Of a stretch of 64,000 nt of DNA, positions 1-12,700 are shown piece by piece. Position 1 is the first letter of the stretch. The number at the start of each line of letters is the position of its first letter. Made by a program: the position numbers and the translations under genes. The notes under the pieces are model-generated. The model was given only the letters and a program-made list of their open reading frames with translations, had not been told where the DNA came from and did no database searches. Source of the DNA: Eleginops maclovinus (Eukaryota; Chordata; Actinopteri; Perciformes; Eleginopidae); NCBI RefSeq assembly GCF_036324505.1, contig NC_086355.1:21938518-22002517 (forward strand), written 5' to 3'.

Positions 1-1698
1 TGTACCTTGTACCTCTTCCCAAAATACTTCAATCTATCTGCACTGCCAAATACAGTGAAACAATGTTCCACTAGATGCAGTGCATTTAGTGCATGCATAC
101 TTCACTTTTACTCAGTTTTACCTTTAGTGCTGAGCCAGGACTAGGGTTCGGGTTAGGGTTAGGGTTATACCTTTGATAACAATACACACGCTGGTCAACA
201 ACATGTATTGAATGGATGTCATACCTGAATTTTTTACAGTCCATAATTCATGGCTGTTGTTATAAATGTCTCAAATTTAAAATACTTGTATGATACTGGG
301 AACTATCAAGAAGAACTGACGAAAACCCCAAAGTTCTGCAGATTCTCAGTCCTTCAACTTAACATAACTTGTCAGTACGGGACATTCCCAAGAATTTAAA
401 ATAGATATGTAACCTAAAAAGAAAAGAGCGGAAAGAACGGCAGCACTGTGAAAACCTTGAATGGATTTTCTGCCATCGTGGCTGAGGATCAGACGTGTGG
501 TTTGTAAAAGAAAACAACAAAGCAAATGTTGCATGTGCAGTAACTCCTGCTCCTTGATCTGTTCTTGAGGAACAGAAATTCTTTAAAAGTGGCTTGGAGT
601 TAACACATATGTCTTTTTCACATTTCATTTTTGACATTTTGTCTCTGTTTTCCTGTTCCTGTCTACCGCTGGGGCAAAGCACCAGCAGGAGAAGGATTGT
701 GTTTGAATGTGGTGGACCAAAACCCAGACTACTGACCAATACGTGTTTTGAATCAAGACTCAAAGGATCAAATTTAAAGTGATGGAGTGGAGAATGGAAG
801 TAGGCAGAGCCCTGTGGGTTGGCAGCCATGAAGAGTTGTGAAAGATTGTAACCAGAGGGCAGCCAACTGGATGGCATCTGTGGTCAGGAAGGCATTGACT
901 TTATTTCCTTGGATCAAAGGTAGCCAGTTCTCTAAGTCTGTTTAGAGTATGTCTGCTTAAGCTTGAACTTGGCAAGTTTTTAATCATAAATTTGATTTGT
1001 AATCCACTTTTCATACAAACAAGTGGCTTTGATGCCTTCTTTTCAGTATGTAGACATTTATGAACCCAAGGAAAACATATGAAGCAAGTTTTTGTCATGC
1101 AAAGGTCATACATAACAAACTGCTTTATATATATTCATGTATGTATGTCAATTTTAATTGATGAAGACAAGACAGAGTTTACAATATACAGATGACTGTT
1201 GCGTGCAGTATAAGAAAGAGTGCTCCATTTGGCCTTTCTTTATGAGAAGCTGATTTTAAATTAATCAATGATCATTAAGGCTTGATGCAATTTTAACATA
1301 AAAACATATTTCCATTGGTTAAATGCTGATCTTCACTGAAATGTAATGCTGTCAGTCTTTATTTTTGGTTGTGTACTACTATACTAAGCACACAAGCCTG
1401 TTTTTTTGATTGCACTGCGGGTGCACCTAAATTGATGTGATGGTCAAATTATTCTGAGTTCTGAACATGTCATTTAAACGTAGTAAAATGTTGATTTCAT
1501 GCTTTTACTAAATACAATATACTGTATGCACTCTTATGTTGTTGTAGTACTTTATTGTATCTGTAGCTACTCACACGATTGCACATATCTCAAGCCATAT
1601 TTTTCCTGACCCCTTATTAAGGATAATTTCCCCTTCTGAACAAATTGAAAAGACCTGGCTTACTGTGTACAGCATTTGTGGTTTATAATAGGTGGTTT
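1..1698. other. Intergenic stretch, no gene seen
   Basis: No supported gene. Open frames on either strand lack recognisable domains and splice context. The only structured item is a short telomere-like tract at 141-167, given separately. The rest is AT-rich non-repetitive DNA as far as can be judged by eye. Confidence 0.5.
141..167. repeat. Short interstitial telomere-like repeat
   Basis: About four units of TTAGGG, one of them altered to TTCGGG, lie in a row. A similar short tract in the opposite orientation (CCCTAA units) lies at 31993-32010. Both are too short to be a former chromosome end. They are probably simple-repeat noise or repair-inserted telomere units. Confidence 0.6.
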
Positions 1699-1945
1699 AT
1701 GGAGGACACATTATGCTAATATTGAGGTTCATGCCTCTTCAGTGAAAGTTTTACATGCTTTAATGTTCAAAAAGCTCTTTATTTTTCTCATACTGCCTGC
1801 GCTGCAGCACCTCTTTTCACCCTCTGTCTGAAACCAGAGCCCTGTCTGCTCTGATTGGTTAGCTGGCCAGCTCTGTTGTGATTGGTGAATATGAAAGTCC
1901 CTTTCTTTTGCCTACCTATATCACATAGTGATGTCACTATAGTGG
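1699..1945. repeat. Degraded TTAA-type MITE (family A), copy 1
   Basis: The core matches four other places in the window (26034, 35322, 40083, 56569). It has a block ending in a 'ttcaaaaagctctttattt' motif, then a 'gctctgattggttagctgg' block. The left end is related to the copy at 35322. No clear TTAA flank or right terminus remains, so the copy is truncated or decayed. Non-coding. Confidence 0.55.
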
Positions 1946-2148
1946 ACCTTGTTGTTTTCGGTTTGAGTGAAGTTAGCTTTTTCGAGTCTTTGTGCTGAGC
2001 TAAGTTCACCATCCTATTGCTGTAGCTATTCATTTTCCATGTTAACATGAGACTGGTATTATCCTACTCCCTACAAGAATGAAAAAATAGGATGTTTTCC
2101 ACATTGTCAAACAATTCATTAAGGCAAATTATTATAAAATCACAAATG

Positions 2149-2345
2149 ATGTGGCTGAAGGGGTGAATAAATGGTTGACTGCCAATCAAAAGGTCAGCGG
2201 TTTGATCCCTAGCCCCTGCAATCAACAAATCAAAGTGTCCTTAGGTAAAATGTACCTGCTAATGGAGCAAAATTGCTCCCTTAGACATATCTACATTATT
2301 AAAGTGTATGTCATCGCTTTGGGATAAAAACATCATCAAAAGTGT
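2149..2345 (+). repeat. tRNA-derived SINE remnant, copy 1
   Basis: A box-B-like motif 'ggtttgatccc' lies at 2199-2209, with a plausible box-A region upstream. Downstream are 'caaagtgtcctta' and 'aattgctccc' segments typical of teleost tRNA-derived SINEs. A diverged second copy lies at 22320-22501 with the same order of motifs. No intact 3' tail is seen here. Confidence 0.6.
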
Positions 2346-3777
2346 GAAAGTGAAGAGCATGTTTGGTCTTTTTTGCAAGAAACTGTTCTTATTTGCGTTT
2401 AATGTTAAACACTGTGTGTTCTTATTGATATCTGTTATTTCTGGCATTAGTATAAAATGCATTCTCCATGTGCACTGAAATGGTATGGCACTCCTTTTTT
2501 ACATTCAACCCATTTTCACAATTAGTTTGGTAGCTTTAGCTCAGTTATCCTGTCTTCGGTTCATGGGTTCCCAAACTCTTCACAAAAAGCTTTTTTTCCG
2601 CCAGCTGTCCATGTCTTGCTTGTGTATTCTCAGCATGCTTCTCATGACACTGGAGAGCGGGCCAGCTTTGCCCGGGCTGTTTGACAACACCTGGCTCGTA
2701 TTTAACTGGTCTATAAATAGATCCTCCTCCAAATGCAAACCACCTGGAAAGGGTCAAACCACTGTCAAACGCATCCATTACACTGTTGCAAGAAAGGACA
2801 CTGTCAGATGAGACAATTATGTTATAAAGCATAGTAGTTTTATCAACCACAGCCCCAGCCACAATCTATGACTGTTAGTCCCATATGGTCTGTGAACACT
2901 GAGCACACACATGCAGGGTGTATAATTTCTGCGCCTATTCCGCTCACTAATGTAATTTAAGTAAAAAAAATAACTGCATTTACTCTGAGTGAATTTTAAT
3001 CGTCTTGTAATGGTTTTACTGCTTAGTCTTGTATAACTGATGGGTTTGGGTGGCCTCACTTGAACACGTGAAATGTCTGTGTTTGGTTTTCACTAATTGC
3101 TTTCACATGACTTGGTCAGAGGTGTCAGGCTGAGACTTTTGGTAAATGTTTGGCATGTTCAAGTAAGTAAAGTTTTAAGGCCTACCTGGAATAGTTGAGG
3201 ATTTAAATAGCAGCAGGGCGTTAACCATTTCCTCCGCTGGCTAACCCGATGCAAACACACACAAACTGATGAATTACTGGAGTTGACTGGAAATTATGAA
3301 GACTTAGAGAAAATAAGACCAATTTGTGGTAATTGCCATCAAGTTGTTAGGTCTTTCAGTGCAGAGACTCTTGCATGTTGGGAGTGCGAGTGTGGTGGGA
3401 GGCAGGTATTTTTAGAATCCAACTCCTCTGTTCCAGTGGCATGGCACTCAAGCACAACATACCTTCTGTGTTGTGCTTTCCTCCTTAAGACAAGTACTTT
3501 CCCTTCTATGTTTTGTGTGTTGGGCAGGCCGCCAATGTTTTGGCTTCACAAAGGGTCACTGAGCAAGAGCTTTTAATAGAAACTGCCTCTTGAGCATTAT
3601 ATCAGCATTCTATGTAACGAGGTGGCACTTTGATTCCTCTGTTTGAAATAAGCCAGGATTTATGCAACAAACGCAACAGACATGTATCTATAGCTAAATT
3701 ACTTTTTAAATAACAATTTTCTGGGGTGCTGGCATATTTTTTATTTAAAAACAAAACAAAAATCACCAAAGAAAGCA
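2346..3777. other. Intergenic stretch, no gene seen
   Basis: Several frames of 80-108 codons occur here on both strands and overlap one another. They lack initiation context, splice support or recognisable domains, so I treat them as chance. No repeat structure stands out. Confidence 0.45.
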
Positions 3778-4310
3778 TTAAAAAGGTGCCCTATTATGCA
3801 AAATGCACTTTTTAATGTCTTTAATACATACATATGTCTCCCAAAACTAAGAAAGTTTCAGCATGAAAGGTTGTCTCTATTTCCCTCCTGATCCAAGTAT
3901 GAGAGAGCAGCTCCGAAAATGGGTGCGTTAGGTTTCGGGTTCATACGTGACGTGAAATTCATCTTTGACTTCATTTGTGGGCTGTACGGCATTATCAACA
4001 ATCCAACCACGGTAAGCCCCCGCAGCACCTCTGTGTGTCTGCGTTTTTTTCTACGTTTCTGTCGGTGGACGTTTTGAATCGGGAGAGCCAGTAACAAGTC
4101 CACAAAGGGACGTGGCCAGCAGAAGCTCATTGGCACTAAAAAGCTACAGACACAGAATCAGCCCTTTTGGAAAAAGGCTGAAACAGAGGGGTTTATCATG
4201 CTATATTGCATGATCTGTTTGGTATTTTGAGCAAAAAACTTCAGAGACATGTTTTGTATATATCTGAGACCTATGATATATTCTTGAAATACAATATATG
4301 TGACCTTTAA
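3778..4310. mobile_element. TTAA-flanked non-autonomous element (family B)
   Basis: The left end is TTAA followed by an 'aaggtgccctattatgca' type terminus. The right end, read inverted, is TTAA followed by 'aggtcacatat'. The two termini are similar but diverged, so this is an old copy. TTAA duplications fit piggyBac or Kolobok superfamilies; the sequence does not decide between them. The interior is non-coding. Confidence 0.5.
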
Positions 4311-5205
4311 ACTAGGACTAGTTTAACATACATAGCCTATAGCACTGTCGCTGTTTAGGAAATAGTTAAGTAGCATCTAACAAGCCTAATACCCTTGCTC
4401 ACTAGCACTGGTGTGCATTGGGTATCTTCAAATAAGGAAAATGTGAATGTTTATCTGTAAAGATACTTACTAAATGCTTAGTTTTGAAATGAGAATGACA
4501 AAGTGATTAATTTGTAACTTTATGAGCAACCTCAATTAATTAAAGTAATATTGACTTAAAGATCCAGTGTGTATGATTTAATGGCCTCTAGTAGTGATGT
4601 TGAAGATTGCAACCAACTGAATAACCATCCAACTATTTTCAAGTGTGTTTAAAAACCTACAAAGCCCTCCAAGTGCATTAGCACCACCAAATTCACGTAG
4701 GAAATCCATCATGTAAATTGAAAGGCCCCATGTATATCCAGAGTTTAGTTTGTCCTTTCTTGGCTTCTGTAGAAATATGTCCATACTGATGACAGTTGAT
4801 CATAGTTTTATATCTAATGCTTGCCATAATACAGGGGTGAAGTCTCCTCGGGAAAAGCTATATAAATATATTTACAGATTTTTACAGTACAGTAGTGTTG
4901 CTGGGTTTTCTTTGGAAAAGGTAGATTGTAGAATGGTCAGTTTATAGTTTGACCGTAAACATAATTTACAAACTAAAACAGTGTATTTGGTTAAACTACC
5001 CTTTGATGGTCAAAGGCTCAGTTAACTGTATTTGAAGGCCAACAAAACCATCAAAAACAAACCATAAACACCTGCTGCAGCGTATCCATAGATCATCTGC
5101 CAAAGGAATGTTCTTGTTAAAACGAATTGACTGTGTTGCTTCACAACACTGACGTTCTTTTTCCAAGGTTACCACCACACTTTAAGGTTATGTCTTAAAG
5201 GGTTA
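4311..5205. other. Intergenic stretch left of the large transposon
   Basis: AT-rich DNA with no gene or clear repeat. It ends at the 8-bp duplication that begins the large long-TIR unit at 5206. Confidence 0.45.
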
Positions 5206-5213
5206 ATCCTCTG

Positions 5214-6140
5214 GGTAACACTCCATAATAAGGGTCCATAATAAATAGCATACTAGTCATTACTTAACCCTTTATTAACATTTAAAAATTGTTACTACAG
5301 TATCTATTTGCCATTACTTAACATTTTTTTCATCATTCATTAAATATTAGTTATTTGCATACAATCTGTCTGTTAATGTTTTAACAAATAGAAAACAATC
5401 TATTAACTAATATTGTATTAATAGTGAACTAAATGTCTTTTTGGCACTAATTAACAGTTATTTCTTACATTATTAAAATGTTAAATGTTTATATACAAAC
5501 TATATGTTAATATAAAAGTTATTGACATATTATTATTTAACTAACTGTTATTAAACTGTTTCTGCCTATCCCAATATGAACCACTCCTCATAGGACCCTT
5601 ATAATAAAGTTGGTTAAGCTTAATTAATATATCAGTAATATATAGCTATCAGCGTGGGGCCCCTTATAATAAAGTTGGTTAAGGGTTATTAATATATTAG
5701 TAATATATAACTATCAGTATGGGGGACCCTTATAATAAAGTTGGTTAAGGGTTATTAATATATTAGTAATATATAACTATCAGTATTGGGGACCCTTATA
5801 ATAAAGTTGGTTAAGGGTTATTAATATATTAGTAATATATAACTATCAGTATTGGGGACCCTTATAATAAAGTTGGTTAAGGGTTATTAATATATTAGTA
5901 ATATATAACTATCAGTATTGGGGACCCTTATAATAAAGTTGGTTAAGGGTTATTAATATATTAGCAATATATAACTATCAGTATTGGGGACCCTTATAAT
6001 AAAGTTGGTTAAGGGTTATTAATATATTAGTAATATATAACTATTAGTATGGGGGACCCTTATAATAAAGTTGGTTAAGCTTAATTAATATATTAGCAAT
6101 ATATAACTATCAGTATGGGGGACCCTTATAATAAAGTTGG
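5214..6140. repeat. Left terminal inverted repeat of the long-TIR element
   Basis: The unique outer segment (5214-5593) matches the inverted right arm (about 14555-14946) almost along its full length, with scattered changes and small indels. The terminal motif AAGGGTCC recurs in opposite orientation (GGACCCTT) in nearly every inner tandem unit. That suggests a repeated protein-binding site. Confidence 0.85.
5594..6140. repeat. 65-66-bp tandem repeat array, left arm
   Basis: Unit starts (GACCCT or its variant) are at 5594, 5659, 5725, 5791, 5857, 5923, 5989, 6055 and 6121, a spacing of 65-66 bp. Units are nearly identical and AT-rich, containing 'ttaatatattagtaatat' with small variants. Eight units are complete and the ninth stops after about 20 bases. 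Confidence 0.92.
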
Positions 6141-6257
6141 AACAGTAATTATTAATTATTTACAAATATTTAAAGACAACAAATATTTTACACTGGGTCT
6201 CTCACACTGGAAATGATTGATCACAGCACACACAGTTGGGAAGGGGGATGAAAACAC

Positions 6258-6263
6258 TTTATT
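6258..6263 (-). promoter_or_regulatory. Candidate polyadenylation signal of the CCDC106-like gene
   Basis: AATAAA on the minus strand, about 130 bp downstream of the stop codon at 6392-6394. It is the first such hexamer after the stop and lies between the gene and the left arm. The transcript would therefore end inside the transposon. Confidence 0.55.
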
Positions 6264-6391
6264 TATAAAGTGGAAAACTGGAACACCGACCACTTAAACA
6301 GAATGAATGACACAGGCCATCTACATTCTGTATAACAGTACCACACCACACACAAAAAAAACCCCCACAAACTGGGGTAAAAAAAAACCAA

Positions 6392-6705
6392 TTATGCTCT
6401 CTTTCCATATGGAATTAATTGGCATTGACTTTTTAAGTCTCCTACTTTGGTTTGAATCTGGACATCACCTTTTATGTAATTTTCGCAAACAACTGCCACA
6501 TCTTTGAGCTTTGCTTGTTTGGCTTGCTCAAGGAGCTTCGTGAATTCGGCCGGGGACGCTGTTGCAAGCTCGGCAATGCTCGCCGTTGACCTGACTGTCA
6601 GTTCATTCACCCCGGCATATGCGCAAGCAGCTGACAGTTTCAAACCTCGGTTGTAAGCCTTTAGGACCTTCTTATATCTTCGAATGACTTCAAAAGGGCC
6701 ACGGG
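6392..6705 (-). CDS. CCDC106-like gene, exon 4 (C-terminal domain)
   Basis: 314 bp from the acceptor (ctccttgcag) to a TAA stop at 6392-6394. It gives 103 residues after the split codon. Residues include RGPFEVIRRYKKVL, a conserved-looking Ala-rich helix region and a SIAELA motif, matching my recollection of the CCDC106 domain. It ends a few residues after LIPYGKR, like known family members that stop shortly after an LLP-type motif. Confidence 0.85.
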
Positions 6706-9700
6706 CTGCAAGGAGCAAATCATAAAGAAAACCTACATTATGGACGGTACATAAAAATGTGTGTTCACAACAGAGTTGAAATGCTTATTGTATTATTATG
6801 TGGCAGCATACAAGACAATACAGAATTCCACCTAGCTCCTTTAAATAGTTTGTCCACTTATGTTAGGGTAGAATTAAAGGGATACGTCACCATTTGGGGA
6901 ATTACACCAATTTTCCACTTTCCCTCGAGTTAAGTAATTGAGATTTATCCTTCTCCTGTTCATCCAGCCATTCTGAGTCTGACGGTAGCATTTTTGGCTC
7001 CAGCCAAGCATAGATTTAAGCAATAAGCCCCGAAAGCCGTCGTTTGCACTGATTTTACAACGCGCAAGCGGAGTGCCTAAAACCCCCCTTATCTGTTCTG
7101 AAATCAGTGCAAACGACGGACTCGAGTGGTTTATTGCTTTTCTAAAACTGTAACTACGTCTATTCGGCAAGATTTCATGAAATGGCACAGCAACGAAAAA
7201 TGTAACGATGTATTCATATCTAATCATTCTTCCGCCAAGAAATATATTTCCTGTATCAGAATGGCTGCCATGCAACATCAAAGCGCAGCTAAACTCACTT
7301 TGTGTTAGCACATTACTATTGAACCAAAAGCGGTCAAGGTGTATGTTTGAGATGGGTTTTACACCGGCATCGAACGCAATTCAGCCAATCATGATCAAGA
7401 ACCGGACCTATCAGTTTTAGAACATTGAATCAGATTAGATGATCTATGCTAGGCTACAGCTAGTCAGACCAAAGTTACAGACCAAGGTAGAGCAACATAA
7501 TACATTATAATGGGAGCAAACGTGAATAGTTCCAGTCTGCATAAGTGGGAGTGTCACATAATGTCACTTTTCAATGAACTTCTGTATCAGCGTGCGAGGG
7601 CTCAACTCTAGGATTTCCCACCCTCACCCTTCTGAAAACAGAACACAGAACTTAACGGACATGTGTGCTTCTCGTTTCGCTTTAACCTCTCAGGTCAAAC
7701 TCAGAGAAAGGCTGAATGACCTGGAGAAAGCTAGATCTCTTGTTCAAGATAAGGGGAGGTGAGAAATTTGTGTATTTCCCCAAATGGTGGCGTATCCCTT
7801 TAAACATTTAATTTGCTTCATAAAGGATGGATTCAACATTTTACTAGATCTTTACCTCTTTTGCGGACATCGGCTTTGTGGTGCTTCTTCATCTTCTTTT
7901 TGTTCTTCGTAAGTCTGAGTTTGGCCTTGCCCTTGCCCTTTCGTCTCATCTTATCATCATCATCATCATCTGAGGAGGAGGAGGAGGAAGAGCAGGAGGA
8001 GGACTGGCTCATTGAAGAACTGTTGGATGAGCAGGAGGCTGTGTCTTCCTCTGAAGAGTCTTCTTTGGCAGCTTTAGACAGGTCTACACATTGCAAAACA
8101 ACAATAACAAAAAGATTAAACTGATGTTGCTGACGCCTTACACAGAATACCATTCTTCCTTTTTGTTCCAACAAAGGTAATATTTTGTGGAAAGTCAAAA
8201 CATAGATAACCATAGACCTGGGATGTGTTACTATTAGGTGGTTAAGTGTCAAACCAGGTAAATGAAGCTAGAGTGTCAGGGTTCGGCAGGTAAGGACCCA
8301 ATTGCAGACCAGATACCGGGAAAAAACTTAAGACTTATTTTCAAAAACGTTTAAACAAAGAATCCAAAAGGGTTAACGCACAGAAGATAAACAGCCGAAA
8401 CAAAACACAGAAGAAAGGCAGAGAAAGGAACCGAAAACAGAATCTCACCAATCCAAAGGCACCCTAACAAGACACGCTGACAAGACTACTGGGGAAAAAC
8501 CACTGAAACAACATGACGACACGACAGGGAACAAAGGACAGACTGAACTTAAATAGTAACACAGGGAGACAGACAACAAGACACAGGTGGACTAAACAAG
8601 GGGAATTAACAAGACACAGGAGAAAGTAATCAGGGAAACGAACAGGGTGACTAACGAGGCAGGTGTGTTGGGTGAAGGAGAAAACCAGGAAGTGACAGAT
8701 GACAGGTGGGGGCGGAGCTCAGAATGAAAACAAAGGAACACATGGAAAAAATAAACAAACACTAGGAAACATGTCAAAACACAAACACAGGAAGCACAAG
8801 TACAAAGACAAACACAAGGAGAACATGGAGGGAACAACAAAACATAAAGCAAAGACAGAACACAATCCTAACATAGAGGTAGTGGTAAATATGATGGTCT
8901 CCATTCTCTTAACTACAGAAAGCAAGCAGGTTACTATAAGGAGGTTTACCACTTCCTCTAACTTAACTAACCAGGGGGGTATTCCTCGTACGTGGTTTAG
9001 TGTTTAACCTGATAAAGTTAACTCAGAGTAAGTGGTAAACCTTCTAATAGAAGTGCCCTATAGCTTTATTCTCCTAGAAAAACACAGCCATCAGGTTTTT
9101 CTGTTAGGAGGTTTACCACTTACTCTGAGTTAACTTTATCCGGTTAAACACTAAACCACGTACAAGGAATACCCCCCAGGTGTACCACTTAACCTCCTAC
9201 TTGGAATACCACGTTTGACTGACTGTATACATTTTTGTGTCATACACTGAAAATGTAGGCTTGATGAACCTTACATGCCAGTTGTTTGCGAAGAGCATCT
9301 CTCTCCTTTATCACTTTCTGGAGTTTCTTATTTTGAGACCGTTCTCTCATCTTGGCCATTTGGAGGAGATTCTTCACCGTTGGTGACCTGTCTAAAAAGA
9401 AAAGGTCATTTCAGCATGGTTTTACAGCTAACACACAGCAATTGACTGTTTATATTATATAGCAAATCCGGTAACAAATACCACCAACATTGGCCGGGTT
9501 TCCCAGATGGGGGGCAAGCGCTATTCCGACATACCGCTATTACGACATACCACTGTAACGACATGCCGCTATTCCGACATAACGCTATTCCGACATAACG
9601 CTATTCCGACACCTTCATCCCTAGCGCATCATTGCTTCATGATCATTGCTTCATGATGACTAATTCACACTGATGGAAGAGCATGAACTATTTTTAATTG

Positions 9701-12700
9701 CAGCAGAGAATATGCATGAAAATAGAGTCTCCACACCAACAAGGCTCCCAACGGCAACTGCGCTGGAGGTAGCTTACACGCAGCAATTTATTTTTTAAAT
9801 ATAATTTGAGCGGATTTTCACGATGGTATGTGAGCTGGGTGCCATTTAGGCCCCAACTGTCTATTAGTGTAGCCTATTTAATGTGGAAGCCTATTTAATG
9901 TGGACTATGTCAACCACTTAAAAATGTATGAGAAAATAAGAACACCAAATAGCCTATTTGTCTTGTTTTTTTCCTCCTGCGCTGCTCCGATATCCCGCTG
10001 GCAAACTGCCAACGCAAGCTGGTAACAATGTTTCCGACAGGCTACAGCGCTGGTTTAATGCACACAGAACTAGACTTTTAGGTTAGGCCTACTTATTACA
10101 CCTAATTTAATAATGATAAATAATAAATAATTTAATTGTCCCAGCACGTCAGACTGTGGCAGAAAGTCATCCATTCAACTTACAAAGCTCTGAAATGATC
10201 ACACGCGCCCGTCAAGACTGTAAATGCGACATGAAGTTGGTGCTTTTTGTATGAGAAAGTCTCAGGATTTAAGTCTGTTTATTTAAAACCTGAGTGTTGA
10301 AATAAATCCACTGCACCTGCCTTCAGTCCTGAAGTGCCGCTGAGAGTCGGGTTCTCTCCGTGGAACTGGCGGTGGACGAACAAGCCATTTAAATGATGGA
10401 TTGAATGTAAGAGGCCTGTGCAAAACGGGGAAGAGGCGGTACTACTTCAGATTAATAGGCCTATTGTAAATTTGTGTCTGGGTTTGTAAGACTTGCCTTT
10501 TGGAATTCCTCACAGTTTTTTTTTTTTTTTTTGCCCCGAAACAACCAACCTTTTGGACTCGACAACAGCTCTTCTGTAAGAGGTGAAATTTAGACCATAC
10601 AGGTTCTACTGGACACTTAGTGACACTATTCAGGAAAGACAGACCCAAGGAGTAAAGGTTATGGTAGTTTTATTTTTACAATTTCATATTAAAATACAAT
10701 TCAGAAGAAAAATAAAATAAAACACAGTGCCCATGCAGCCAGCAGCGTAGTAGTGCTATGTGCGTCTTAATTCAACACTAACACGCGCAATACCCAAATG
10801 CAACTTACCCACAGTTCCCAAAGCGACCGTCCGCACGCAATGGATATACGTACAGCCCACGTCCCGGCACGACAGCTTGTGGCAGACTCAGCAGCCCTGC
10901 TCTGACCCTACTCTCTCGAACAATGAGCTAAACACCATTTAAAAACACACCTTGCTCATCCGCCGCCGACCACCACAGGTGCACCTGCCAATTGCAAACA
11001 GGTTCATGTGCGCCTGTGCCCCACCCCCAGCGCTTAGCGCACCAGCCTACACTTCGCTCTGGAACTAAAAAAACAAACAAAACAAAAAGACAAGGGTCGT
11101 GTGCTCCAACATGTCGCTGCATGTTTTGATAACATTATTGCGAGATAATTCTGTTGGGTGACTCGGCATGTAGGCTACAAAGTGTATCCCTTCAAAGCAG
11201 TAACGTGGGAAAGTGTCTTACGTCGCTGATTTCAGAACCACACGCATGGACAGCTCCTTTTTAGATTTAACAGATATGAAGGGATATGAAGAACAGAAAT
11301 GGTATATATATATATAGCCTATATATATTTAAAAAATGAAGGCAATGCAACAAAAGCATATTGCATCAATGTCGGAATAGCGACATGTCGGAATAGCGGC
11401 GGACGGTGAAAAAGGTGCCGGTATTACGACAATAGAGATCAACGTCGGAATAGCGGCATGTCGGAATAGCGCCATGTAACCTCCCAGATTCGTTAAGAAG
11501 CTCTTAACGCTAAGAGCGTCTTAGGAGCGCTCTACGAGAGCTGTGATTCGTTGAGAGCGCTCCTTAAGACGGTCTTAGCGCTAAGAGCGTCTTAACAAAT
11601 CTGGGAAATGCGGCCATTGTCTATCAAGCCATCATTTCAGAGATTTTGAAAGTTTTTTGCATGAAAGATACTGTTTGGAGCAAAATATTGCTATTCTCAT
11701 GAATAGCTTAGAGTATTTTGGAAATGTAAGTAGTAACTCAGTTGGAAAGTAGCCACTAAACTGTAATGTAATTCATGCAGAAAACTAAAACACATTTTTA
11801 TACACTATGACAAGACCAGGTTATTTGCATAGGCCCAGGCTTTAATGGGCCTAGGGCCAGATTACACCCCCTGCCCACCTCTCAATGAAACCAAATCCTT
11901 GGCCATGCCAAATGTGAATTTGAATGTTAAAATTGAACATTTTGGGATAGACTACCTGTTTCACCCCACGGATGTGTGTCCCATAAAAATCATTGCGTTT
12001 TAAAGCCATTTAATACAACTGAAATACAGTAGAAAACTATGCACAATCTATGATGGATGGAGGAAGTTGTGACACGTCTAGAGATCACATCTAGAGATCA
12101 TACACTTTCAGAAAATATATAGTTTAACTTAAAGCTGCTGTCGGCAGGTCTTCAAAATTCCGAGGCTAAAGTCAGAAAATTCGAACTGATACAACTTTCA
12201 GGTCCCTCCCCCAACCTCTACCAAGCTCCAAACTCAACTGCCCCCTAAACCCCTCCCCCTCTGGAGACGAGCGTAGCAGCTTGTGCACAAGCTGTGATTG
12301 ACAGGTAGCGATTCCTTCCCCCTAACGTGATTGGTTTAAAACAGCCGGGAGTGCTCGATTTTTGCAAGCACGATTACAGGCTTGTAGAGGGAGGTAGAGA
12401 ATTCGGGATTTTTCCTAAACAGCCTATTTAATATTCTACTTCCAGAATCCCATGACAATTCTAGCTAATATGAATTAAAAAAATGCTGCCGACAGCACCT
12501 TTAAGTATTGTACTCTTGGTTCATTTGGGATTTACAAATCTTTCACATAGGCCCTATGTGGACAGATGAGATAACCAAATTAGCATTTCCCCCTTATACC
12601 CTTAATACAAGAGAACATGCTAAACAACCAAAACATGCCTTTTCTAAAAGATCCTGAAGATGTGACTTGCATTGATATGTAGCCTATTGGGATGCATAAA

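Noticed and set aside
359..877. 172-codon minus-strand open frame
   Set aside because: No domain, signal or repeat structure that I recognise, atypical composition for a protein, and no splice or UTR context. Likely chance.
2485..2862. Overlapping frames of about 105 codons on both strands
   Set aside because: They overlap in antisense and neither has a recognisable feature.
5594..6140. Possible CRISPR-like array
   Set aside because: Units are contiguous 65-66-bp tandem repeats without unique spacers, in eukaryotic DNA and inside transposon arms.
7833..8252. 139-codon frame as a stand-alone Ser-rich gene
   Set aside because: Only 7856-8083 is coding. It is exon 3 of the CCDC106-like gene with GT/AG borders and matching phase; the flanks are intron.
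8592..9007. Frames of 77-102 codons across the A-rich repeat in intron 2
   Set aside because: Low-complexity Lys/His/Asn- or Cys/Leu-rich translations from repeat-like DNA, conflicting between strands.
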